Shown: positions 38,240-45,791 of the stretch, piece after piece | How positions within the stretch are numbered: position 1 is the stretch's first letter | Layout: each line of letters starts with the position of its first letter | Source: Microbacterium testaceum | GTDB lineage: Bacteria; Actinomycetota; Actinomycetes; Actinomycetales; Microbacteriaceae | Length of the DNA: 64,000 bases | Assembly (NCBI RefSeq): GCF_029761935.1 | Contig: NZ_CP121699.1 | Coordinates: 1,550,001 to 1,614,000, forward strand | Reading direction: 5' to 3' | Notes under the pieces: model-generated | Database searches by the model: none | What the model saw: only the letters and a program-made list of their open reading frames with translations | Told to the model about the DNA's origin: nothing | Translations under genes and position numbers: made by a program

Positions 38240-39820
38240 ATGGCGATGTCCGACCTGCGCCCCGGCGCGTCCTCCGCAGATGCGGATCCGGTCGGTGCCA
38301 CCGCCCCGGCATCCCGGACCGTACCGACCGAGGTCTCCGCCGGGGTGATACCGGTGACGGCACCTCCTCCGTCGCACGTGAAAGACCGCTGGCGCGGTCG
38401 GTACCGGCGCAATCTGGTCCTCACCGACTTCGCCGCGCTCGTCTGGGTTGTCTACGGCACCCAGCTGCTCTGGTTCGGCCTCGGGAATGCGCAACTCGCC
38501 GCGGGCAGCGACAGCCGCATCAGCGATCTCTCGTATTGGGCCTTCTCCGCCATCCTCATCGTGACCTGGATGTGGGCGCTCGCCTTCGTCGAGTCCCGCA
38601 GCGACCGGGTCATCGGCACCGGCTCGGCCGAGTACGTGCGCATCGCCGACGCCAGCTTCCGCCTGTTCGGTGCCGTGGCGATCATCGCCTTCCTGACCCA
38701 GATCGACGTGGCCCGCGGCTACCTGCTGGTCAGCCTGCCGTCCGGCATCCTGGTCCTCTGCTTCACGCGATGGATGTGGAGGCAGTGGCTCGTCGTGCAG
38801 CGGTCCCGCGGTCGGTACTCCGCGCACGTCCTCCTCGTCGGTTCGCTCCCCTCGGTGACGCAGCTCGCGCGCGAATTCGCCCGAACGCCCAGCGCCGGCT
38901 ACCGCGTCGTCGGCGCCTGCGTGCCCCACGCCAAGACGGCCGACACCATCCCGGGCACCGAGATTCCGATCATGGGTCACGTCGGCGACGTGTCGCGGGC
39001 CCTGGCCGCGACCGGCGCCGACACGGTCGCCATCACCAGTGCCGACGAGCTGCCCGCGGAGAAGGTCAAAGAGATCTCGTGGAGCCTGGAAGCGGGTCGC
39101 CAGCACCTCGTCCTCGCCCCGAGCATCGTCGACATCGCCGGGCCACGACTGCACACCAGGCCCGTCGCCGGCCTCCCCCTCATCCACGTCGAGACCCCGA
39201 AGTTCTCGAGGGGACAGAGCTTCCTGAAGAGATCCGTCGACCTCGCCGCGGCGAGCCTCGGGGTGGTGTTGCTCAGCCCCCTGCTGCTGTTCCTGGCCGT
39301 CGCCGTGCGACTGTCGAGCGAGGGGCCGGTCCTGTTCCGCCAGACCCGCGTCGGCTTCCGCGGCCGCGAGTTCACCATGTTCAAGTTCCGTTCGATGGTG
39401 GTCAACGCCGAGGAGTTGCGCGCGCAGCTGATCGCGCAGCAGCGGGATTCCGGGAACGAAGTGCTGTTCAAGATGAAGAACGACCCGCGGGTCACCCCCA
39501 TCGGTCGGGTGATGCGCAAGTTCAGCCTCGACGAGCTCCCTCAGCTGTTCAACGTGGTGGGGGGCTCGATGTCTCTGGTCGGACCGCGCCCTCCGTTGCC
39601 CTCGGAAGTAGCCGTCTACGCCGACCACGTGCACCGGCGATTCCTCGCCAAGCCCGGCATCACCGGTCTCTGGCAGGTCAGCGGGCGGTCCTCGCTGTCC
39701 TGGGAGGAGTCCGTACGACTCGACCTGTCATACGTGGAAAACTGGACCCTCCTGGGCGATTTCGTCATCCTCGGCAAGACCGCCCGCGCGGCCCTCGCTC
39801 CCGGCGAGACCGCGGCGTGA
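38240..39820 (+). CDS. Undecaprenyl-phosphate sugar phosphotransferase (exopolysaccharide initiation, WbaP/CpsE type)
   Basis: A 526-residue membrane enzyme that would transfer sugar-1-phosphate from a UDP-sugar to undecaprenyl phosphate, the first step of polysaccharide units. There are four N-terminal membrane segments, a CoA-binding-like middle domain, then a membrane re-entrant helix (KRSVDLAAASLGVVLLSPLL) and the transferase core: FRQTRVGFRGREFTMFKFRS, DELPQLFNVVGGSMSLVGPR and KPGITGLWQVSGRS. The start at ATG 38240 has GGAGGAAGAGG upstream; ATG 38246 is possible. The ugd gene follows 76 bp downstream. No glycosyltransferase cluster is next to it in this window. Confidence 0.93.
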   Translation: MAMSDLRPGASSADADPVGATAPASRTVPTEVSAGVIPVTAPPPSHVKDRWRGRYRRNLVLTDFAALVWVVYGTQLLWFGLGNAQLAAGSDSRISDLSYWAFSAILIVTWMWALAFVESRSDRVIGTGSAEYVRIADASFRLFGAVAIIAFLTQIDVARGYLLVSLPSGILVLCFTRWMWRQWLVVQRSRGRYSAHVLLVGSLPSVTQLAREFARTPSAGYRVVGACVPHAKTADTIPGTEIPIMGHVGDVSRALAATGADTVAITSADELPAEKVKEISWSLEAGRQHLVLAPSIVDIAGPRLHTRPVAGLPLIHVETPKFSRGQSFLKRSVDLAAASLGVVLLSPLLLFLAVAVRLSSEGPVLFRQTRVGFRGREFTMFKFRSMVVNAEELRAQLIAQQRDSGNEVLFKMKNDPRVTPIGRVMRKFSLDELPQLFNVVGGSMSLVGPRPPLPSEVAVYADHVHRRFLAKPGITGLWQVSGRSSLSWEESVRLDLSYVENWTLLGDFVILGKTARAALAPGETAA

Positions 39821-39896
39821 CGGTCGCCACCACCCCGTTCCGGTCTTCGGACCGTCGCCGTCGGTTCTCGCCGCGGATATCTGAAAGGCTGTAATC

Positions 39897-41222
39897 GTGC
39901 GTCTGTCTGTCGTGGGTTGCGGGTATTTGGGAGCTGTTCACGCGGCGGCGATGGCCTCCATCGGCCACGACGTGGTGGGCATCGACGTCGACGAGCGCAA
40001 GATCGCGACGCTCTCGCGAGGAGAGGCGCCGTTTTTCGAGCCGGGCCTTCAGCAGATCCTCACCGAGGGAATCGCCTCGGGACGGCTCTCGTTCACGACG
40101 GACATGTCGGCGGCTCGAGGTGCCGCGGTGCACTTCATCGGCGTCGGCACCCCCCAGCAGGCGGGCGGCCACGCTGCGGATCTGACCTACGTCGATGCGG
40201 CGGTCGACGCGCTGCTCCCCTTCCTCGCTCCCGGCGACGTCGTCGCGGGCAAGTCGACCGTCCCGGTCGGTACCGCCGCCCGTCTGGCACCCCGGGTGTC
40301 CGAGCGCGGCGCGGTCCTCGTCTGGAACCCGGAGTTCCTGCGCGAGGGCTGGGCGGTGCAGGACACCATCGACCCCGATCGACTCGTCGCCGGCGTTCCC
40401 TCGCTCGACGGCTCTCCGACCGCGGAGGGAGAGCGTACCGCGCAGGTCCTGTGCGAGGTGTACCATCCCTCGATCACGAAGGGAACGCCCTTCATCGTGA
40501 CCGACTACGCCACGGCGGAGCTGGTCAAGGTCGCGGCGAATGCCTTCCTCGCCACGAAGATCAGCTTCATCAACGCGATGGCCGAGATCGCCGAAGTGAC
40601 AGGGGCCGACGTGACCACGCTCGCCGACGCCATCGGCCACGACGCCCGCATCGGACGCCGCTTCCTCGGAGCCGGCATCGGGTTCGGCGGAGGGTGCCTC
40701 CCGAAGGACATTCGAGCCTTCTCCGCTCGGGCGGAAGAACTGGGCCGCGGCGAGTCCGTCGCCTTCCTCCGAGAAGTGGATGCCATCAACCTCCGCCGCC
40801 GCGACCGCGCTGTCGAACTCGTCGTGAGCGCGCTGGACGGATCCGTCTTCGAGAAGAAGATCGCCGTGCTGGGAGCGGCATTCAAGCCGCACAGCGACGA
40901 CATCCGCGACTCCCCCGCGCTCGATGTGGCCGTCCGACTGCATGGTCTGGGCGCTCAGATCACCCTGACCGACCCCGCGGCGATCGAGAACGCGCGACGG
41001 GTGCACCCGCAGCTCACCTACGACACCAACCTGGACGCAACCCTCCGCGACGCGGACGCGGTCATCGTGGTGACGGAGTGGGACGAGTACCGACGCGAGC
41101 TGAGCCCGGAGCACGCCGCCTCGCTCGCGCGAGGCCGCGTCGTGATCGACGGACGCAACTGCCTCGACCCGGCGGCGTGGCGCGCAGCCGGCTGGACCTA
41201 TCACGGCATGGGGCGCCCCTGA
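39897..41222 (+). CDS. ugd: UDP-glucose 6-dehydrogenase
   Basis: Makes UDP-glucuronic acid for polysaccharides by two-step NAD+ oxidation. It is 441 residues: NAD-binding VVGCGYLGAVHAAAMASIGH, with acidic DVDERK, at the N-terminus; a PVGTAAR loop near residue 122; KISFINAMAEIAEVTGAD near residue 220; catalytic Cys in GFGGGCLPKDIRAF near residue 264; and a C-terminal Rossmann domain. It starts at GTG 39897 with GAAAGGC upstream. A GDP-mannose substrate cannot be excluded, but the WbaP neighbour favours UDP-glucose. Confidence 0.92.
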   Translation: MRLSVVGCGYLGAVHAAAMASIGHDVVGIDVDERKIATLSRGEAPFFEPGLQQILTEGIASGRLSFTTDMSAARGAAVHFIGVGTPQQAGGHAADLTYVDAAVDALLPFLAPGDVVAGKSTVPVGTAARLAPRVSERGAVLVWNPEFLREGWAVQDTIDPDRLVAGVPSLDGSPTAEGERTAQVLCEVYHPSITKGTPFIVTDYATAELVKVAANAFLATKISFINAMAEIAEVTGADVTTLADAIGHDARIGRRFLGAGIGFGGGCLPKDIRAFSARAEELGRGESVAFLREVDAINLRRRDRAVELVVSALDGSVFEKKIAVLGAAFKPHSDDIRDSPALDVAVRLHGLGAQITLTDPAAIENARRVHPQLTYDTNLDATLRDADAVIVVTEWDEYRRELSPEHAASLARGRVVIDGRNCLDPAAWRAAGWTYHGMGRP

Positions 41223-41430
41223 CCCGGACACGGTCCGCCTCAACGTGAACGCGTCTGCTCCGAAGGGCGTCGCGCCCCGCGCGCGCGATGACAGACGTCG
41301 GCGCCGTCGACCTTTCCTCCACGGCGCGTGACGAATCAGCCGCTCGCCACGTCTCCTCGGTGACGGATCTCGCGCCGAGGGCCCCCTCCCTGCGGAGTGC
41401 ATCGAGATCCTCGACGACAAGGAGGATGCC

Positions 41431-41655
41431 ATGCGCAACAAGCTCATCGTGATCGGCGCCGTCGCCCTGATCGCCTACGCGGTCGGCACCCGGACCCCGC
41501 GCGTCCAGGTGAAGAACCGGGAGTCCGTCGGCCACCAGATCGTCCGGCTGTGGAACGACCCGCGCGCCCGCAAGCGTCGCCAGAAGGCGGCGAGGAAGGC
41601 TGCCGCCGCTGCGGAGAAGCGCGCGAAGAAGACGTTTCACGACCTCCGGAAGTGA
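41431..41655 (+). CDS. Small single-span membrane protein with basic tail
   Basis: A 74-residue protein: membrane segment LIVIGAVALIAYAVGTR near the N-terminus, then a basic helical tail (RARKRRQKAARKAAAAAEKR). It has the look of the small cationic membrane proteins common in Actinobacteria; function unknown. The start ATG 41431 is preceded by AAGGAGG. A gene starts 29 nt downstream, so the two probably form an operon. Confidence 0.72.
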   Translation: MRNKLIVIGAVALIAYAVGTRTPRVQVKNRESVGHQIVRLWNDPRARKRRQKAARKAAAAAEKRAKKTFHDLRK

Positions 41656-41684
41656 TCCGCCCGACCCTCGAACGGAGGCTCCCC

Positions 41685-42092
41685 ATGTTTCGTTCCTCCT
41701 CGAGCGGGACCCTGCTGCAATCGCGGCGCAGCGTCATCGCGGGAGCGGTCGGGGCCGTCGCCGTCGCGATCATCGCGCTGGCCCTGTACCTGCCACTCGT
41801 CGGCTTTCTCGGCGGGGCGACGGCGAGCACAGCCGGTATCGTGCCCTTCCCCGCCCTCAGCGTCCTCGCGATCACCGTCGTCGGTGCCGTCGTGATCGCG
41901 GGGCTTCTCGCCCTCGCGATCACGCGGCGCCGGGCACCCGCCGCATGGACGCTGGCGGTCATAAGCGTTCTCGTGGCGCTGGCCGTGACGGCCTTTCCGC
42001 TCGTCGCCGTCGTGGTCGGGTCGGCCCAGCGCGTCGGCGAGATCGGACCGGTCGTCGCGATCCTGTGGGAGCAGGTGTCGGGGATCTTCTGA
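41685..42092 (+). CDS. Small integral membrane protein, three or four helices
   Basis: A 135-residue hydrophobic protein with about three membrane segments (VIAGAVGAVAVAIIALALYL, VLAITVVGAVVIAGLLALAI, WTLAVISVLVALAVTAFPLV) separated by ITRRRAPAAW. The start ATG 41685 has CGGAGG upstream. No family recognised; the basic loop sits inside. It is co-oriented with the preceding small membrane protein and the downstream zinc-ribbon gene. Confidence 0.72.
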   Translation: MFRSSSSGTLLQSRRSVIAGAVGAVAVAIIALALYLPLVGFLGGATASTAGIVPFPALSVLAITVVGAVVIAGLLALAITRRRAPAAWTLAVISVLVALAVTAFPLVAVVVGSAQRVGEIGPVVAILWEQVSGIF

Positions 42093-42146
42093 GCAGCGGC
42101 CTGTGGATAGTACCGTTACCCGAACATGCGCATGTAAAAATGCCTC

Positions 42147-42317
42147 ATGTCCATCTTGGCTCCTGGCGACCGACCCGTGCTTCAGGTCGACGGCGACGAC
42201 GAGATCGCGGGCTTCGCCCCCGCTTGCGCGTCCTGCGGGGGCGTGACCGAACCCGTCCAGCGAGGCTCTGCAGCCTGGTGGGCCTGCCACCGCTGCGGGC
42301 TCGCCCGGATCGCCTGA
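42147..42317 (+). CDS. Zinc-ribbon microprotein, 56 residues
   Basis: A short frame, ATG 42147 to TGA 42317, codes 56 residues with two Cys pairs, PACASCGG and WACHRCGLARIA, spaced as in a four-cysteine zinc ribbon (C-x2-C, 17 residues, C-x2-C). The N-terminal half is acidic (QVDGDDEIAGFAP). Upstream lies the A/T-rich TAAAAATGCC, unusual in this DNA, and TGCCTC before the ATG. No ribosome site is seen, so the mRNA may be leaderless. The kinase-like gene begins 25 bp downstream. Too short for automatic gene calls in many pipelines. Confidence 0.72.
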   Translation: MSILAPGDRPVLQVDGDDEIAGFAPACASCGGVTEPVQRGSAAWWACHRCGLARIA

Positions 42318-42341
42318 GCTTCGCCCGGCTACGCTGACCAC

Positions 42342-44348
42342 GTGATGGCCAGCCTCCTCATCTCGATCACCGCCGTCGTCTCGGCGCTCCTCGTCGGGTT
42401 CGTCGCGCGTCGAGTCCTCGGCACCGCGGTGGGCTGGCCCCGCAGTATCGTCGTCGGCCTGCTGGTCTTCCTCCTCGGAGTACCCTCGGCCGGATGGACG
42501 CTGCGACAGACCGGGTTCCCCGATTCCTCGGCATCCATTCCTGCGGAGGACGGCTGGATCTGGGCGGGCCTGATCGCGCTCTCGCTGGCATGGGTCTTCG
42601 CCCTCGGCGTCGCCGCCCTCGTGGCGAGCGAGGCGATCTTCCCGACGCGCCCCCTCCCGAATCCGATCGACGTCGTGCGCGCAGCGCTCCGCCAGCGCAA
42701 ACGGACCCGGCGCTACCTGGAGATCCTCGCGATCGCCTCTCGGCACGGGGTCGGGTGGCTCTTCCACGGCGGCCGCGCGCGCGTCGAGGAGCAACTGAGC
42801 ACCTCGGAGGAACGGGCGCGAGCCATCGTGGCGACGATCAACGATGCCGGGGTGAGTTTCGTCAAGCTCGGCCAGGTGCTCTCGACCCGTCGCGACCTCG
42901 TCCCCGAGCCGTATCTGAGCGCCCTCGCCTCCCTGCAGACGAGCGCGACGACGCTTCCCTGGGAAACGGTGCGCGCGGTCATCGAGAGCGACCTCGGCCA
43001 GCCGATCGATGCGGTCTACGCCGCGGTCGATCCGGTCCCCCTCGCCGCCGCCTCCGTCGCACAGGTACACCGCGCGCGGCTGCTCGACGGCACCCACGTC
43101 GTCATCAAGGTCCAGCGGCCCGCCGCGCGGGCGCAGGTGGAGGCGGATGCCGACATCATCGGCCGCCTCGCGCACCGGGCCGAGGCGCGCACACGCGTCG
43201 GACGCGATCTCCGCATCGAATCGGTCGCCCGCGGCTTCACCACCACCCTCCTCGAAGAACTCGACTACCGCATCGAGGCCCGCAACACGCAGATGATCGG
43301 CTCGACCCTCGAATTGATCGATCGCGCCGAACCCGGACGCCGCGGGCTCGTGAGCGTTCCGCGCATCTTCTCCGACGCGTCCGGCCAACGCGTGCTCACG
43401 ATGGGTCTCGTCGACGGAACGGCCTTGAGCGACGCGGCGCCGCTGATCGCCGACCTCGATCCACCGCAGCGCGATCGCCTCGCCGAGACACTGATGGCGA
43501 CCGTCCTCGAGCAGATCCTCGTGTACGGGGTCTTCCACGCGGACCTCCATCCCGGCAACGTGCTGCTGAAGAGCGACGGGACCCTGGGGCTCATCGACTT
43601 CGGCGCCGTCGGCGTCATCGAGCGCAGTCGACGTCAGCACATGACGGCTTTCCTCCTCGCCGCCCTCAGCGAGAACGATGTCGCGGCGACGGACGCCCTG
43701 CTCCTCATCGTCGACGCCCCCGACGACGCCGACCTCGACGCCTTCCGACACGACGTGGGAGTGGTCCTCACCACCGAGCACCTGCGCACCAGCGGGCACG
43801 GATCGATCTTCACGCGAATGGTCGACGTGATCCGCCAGCACCACATCGCTCTGCCCGGCGAACTCGCCTCGGCCTTCCGGAGCTTCGCCACTCTCGAAGG
43901 GTGCCTGCGCGTCATCGTCGATGACTTCGACATGGTCGGTCGAGCGCTCCCGCTCATGCCGAGCCTCCTTCGTCGGACGGTGTCTGTCAAGCGCATGGCC
44001 ACCGACCTCCAGGCGCAAACGGTCATCGCCTTCGCTCGCCTCGAACAGATCCCCCGTCGCCTCGACGCCCTGCTCACGGGTGTCGAGAAGGGGTCCATCG
44101 GGATCACGTTGCGCAGCTCCGATGGGGAGGACGTCAGCGGCATCCTCGGCCGGGCGACAGGCGAGATCGCCAGCACGCTGGTCTCGATCGCCGCGGTCGT
44201 GATCGCCGTCGTCCTGGTGATCGCGGGGGGCGGGCCCGTTCTCGACGGGTCCATCACCCTGTTCGCCGTCCTGGGTGCCGTCGTCGGCCTGTTCGGCTTC
44301 CTCGGCCTCCTCCGCATCGTGCGTAAGACGTTCGGACGCCGCAGCTGA
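42342..44348 (+). CDS. ABC1/UbiB-family atypical kinase, membrane-bound
   Basis: A 668-residue protein: three N-terminal membrane segments (residues 1-100), the ABC1/UbiB kinase-like domain, and two C-terminal segments (residues about 605-660). Motifs: VSFVKLGQVLSTRRDLVPEP near residue 170 (KxGQ), AASVAQVHRA near residue 237 (Ala-rich loop), HVVIKVQRP (Lys), VFHADLHPGNVLL near residue 397 (catalytic) and LGLIDFGAVG (metal Asp). UbiB-type proteins assist isoprenoid-quinone synthesis or lipid metabolism; the substrate is unknown. The start may instead be ATG 42345. Confidence 0.9.
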   Translation: MMASLLISITAVVSALLVGFVARRVLGTAVGWPRSIVVGLLVFLLGVPSAGWTLRQTGFPDSSASIPAEDGWIWAGLIALSLAWVFALGVAALVASEAIFPTRPLPNPIDVVRAALRQRKRTRRYLEILAIASRHGVGWLFHGGRARVEEQLSTSEERARAIVATINDAGVSFVKLGQVLSTRRDLVPEPYLSALASLQTSATTLPWETVRAVIESDLGQPIDAVYAAVDPVPLAAASVAQVHRARLLDGTHVVIKVQRPAARAQVEADADIIGRLAHRAEARTRVGRDLRIESVARGFTTTLLEELDYRIEARNTQMIGSTLELIDRAEPGRRGLVSVPRIFSDASGQRVLTMGLVDGTALSDAAPLIADLDPPQRDRLAETLMATVLEQILVYGVFHADLHPGNVLLKSDGTLGLIDFGAVGVIERSRRQHMTAFLLAALSENDVAATDALLLIVDAPDDADLDAFRHDVGVVLTTEHLRTSGHGSIFTRMVDVIRQHHIALPGELASAFRSFATLEGCLRVIVDDFDMVGRALPLMPSLLRRTVSVKRMATDLQAQTVIAFARLEQIPRRLDALLTGVEKGSIGITLRSSDGEDVSGILGRATGEIASTLVSIAAVVIAVVLVIAGGGPVLDGSITLFAVLGAVVGLFGFLGLLRIVRKTFGRRS

Positions 44349-44419
44349 CTCGTCGCGGACCGACGAACGGTCCCGTCGACGCCTCCGCCGTCGGCGCGCT
44401 GTCCCTCCTGCGCGGGAGA

Positions 44420-44773
44420 TCAGTGGGTCTCGGGTTCGGGAGCGAGGAGGGCGACGAGTTCCCCCTCCTCCTGGAGGCCGATCGCGAGTTCGCGGACCGC
44501 GCTGACCGGGAGGGAAACGGATGCCCCGATCCCGGTCTCCACGATCACCCACGTCTCGGCATCGGTGGTCCGTCGCAGCAGACCGATCTCCACCTCCGCG
44601 AGGAGGCCGGGGCCGAACCCCACCGCGTCTCGCACCCTCGCGCTGACTCCGACGCCTGCGCTGCGGTGATCTTCGTCGTCGGGATGAGCGGTCGAGCCGT
44701 GCTCTGTGACGCACCAGCGGAAGGCACACCTTGGGGCACCGGAGGTCCGTTTGGCGCGAGACTGCCGAGTCAT
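44420..44773 (-). CDS. Small Cys/His protein, DUF6907-like
   Basis: A 117-residue protein starting at ATG 44773 behind GGAAAGG. The pattern RCAFRWCVTEHG, then HPDDEDH, resembles the metal-binding-like C-x3/4-WC-x3-H...D-x2-H array of DUF6907 proteins. The rest (VEIGLLRRTTDAETWVIVET, then LPVSAVRELAIGLQEEGEL) is a two-strand plus helix tail, also typical. DUF6907 proteins are found beside small HTH regulators in Actinobacteria; such a regulator lies 91 bp upstream here. The function is unknown. Overlapping long frames on the other strand are shadows. Confidence 0.7.
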   Translation of the reverse strand: MTRQSRAKRTSGAPRCAFRWCVTEHGSTAHPDDEDHRSAGVGVSARVRDAVGFGPGLLAEVEIGLLRRTTDAETWVIVETGIGASVSLPVSAVRELAIGLQEEGELVALLAPEPETH

Positions 44774-44864
44774 GCATGACACCTTTCCGTCGGGGTCGCC
44801 GGGGGCGGCGAACCGAACACTGGTGGGCACGAACGCATTAGATCGCGAACCTCCGACACCGCCG

Positions 44865-45140
44865 TCACCGTCCGGGCGGGAGCCCCTTCGGCGGGGTGGG
44901 GATCAGGTCGGGCAAAGCAATCCCGAGGACATCCGACAGGGCCACCAAGGTGCGCAGGCGCGGGTTCGCGGCGGTCCCGGGATTGGACTCCCCCTTCTCG
45001 AGCTTCCGATAGGTGAAGGTCGCGAGCCCCGCTTCGTGGGCGACCTGCTCCTGAGACATCTGCTTCTCGGCGCGGGCGCGGAGCATGCGCACGCCCAACT
45101 CGCGGGCGAACTCTGTCCAGGGGTCGGGCGCGTCGTTCAT
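44865..45140 (-). CDS. XRE-family HTH regulator, 91 residues
   Basis: A small Cro/CI-type helix-turn-helix protein: RMLRARAEKQMSQEQVAHEA, GLATFTYRKLEKGES, LRTLVALSDVLGIALPDLIP. It starts at ATG 45140 (a TTG 24 nt upstream is possible). No effector domain is present. Three CATG words in 18 nt (45171-45188) lie just upstream and could be its operator. It is followed by the DUF6907-like gene. Targets are unknown; self-regulation is likely. Confidence 0.85.
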   Translation of the reverse strand: MNDAPDPWTEFARELGVRMLRARAEKQMSQEQVAHEAGLATFTYRKLEKGESNPGTAANPRLRTLVALSDVLGIALPDLIPTPPKGLPPGR

Positions 45141-45791
45141 GAGACCAGCTTGATCGGAAGTCAACGCTCACATGAACATGCATACATGCCCGGCCGGCGG
45201 GCGCGACCCCCGCGGTAGGGATCGAGGCGGGCGAAGGACGGGCGGCCGAAGGTGGAACGCGCTAGGCCGTCTTCGTGCCGTCACCCGGCCGCCCCGCCCC
45301 CGCGCAGAGAGCGAAGCCCCCGGAATGGAGCCCGAGCCGGTCATTCCCGCGTCATCGCCCCCGCGCGGCGCAACAGCCCATGGGGCGCGGGCGCCGGGGC
45401 GGCACCACGCCCCCGCGCCCGCCCACTCCCCTGATCAGAGCGCCGGGAAGCCACCGCGCATCGGACGCGGACCACGAGAGACGGCAAATATTTCACCCGC
45501 GGCATCACCCGGACGGCCGACAAGGGCTCACCCAACGCCCCCCTTCCGAGCACGGCGAGGCGACGCCGCTCTCGGCGCGAGAACGGCGAGCGACCAGGCG
45601 AAGGACGTACCGGCCCGAGAGGGTGATGCGGAGGGGGTGAATCGGGGATGACGCGGGGGATGAAACTTGCGAGATTCGTCCGACCATCGTGCGCAAAACC
45701 CGCAGGATCTTCTCGACGGGGTGGGAGTTCACCGCGTCGACCGCAGCCCCACCTCAGAAGGGCGGCAGTCCTTTCGCTCCTGGAGGTCCCG
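45141..45791. promoter_or_regulatory. 650-bp gene-free control region before the MalT-like regulator
   Basis: No convincing gene is visible between the XRE gene and the LuxR gene. It contains the CATG triplet array (45171-45188), an A/T-rich island with AAATATTT at 45485-45492 in otherwise GC-rich DNA, and the ribosome site GGAGGT before 45792. Open frames lack start signals. The length suggests complex control of the large regulator. Confidence 0.4.

Noticed and set aside
41637-44777. A frame of over 1000 residues antisense to the UbiB-like gene
   Set aside because: The conserved kinase motifs are on the plus strand; the antisense reading is Arg/Asp/Gly-rich and lacks motifs.
45172-45651. 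Open frames in the gap before the MalT-like gene
   Set aside because: They are Arg/Pro/Ala-rich without start signals, typical of random GC-rich frames.
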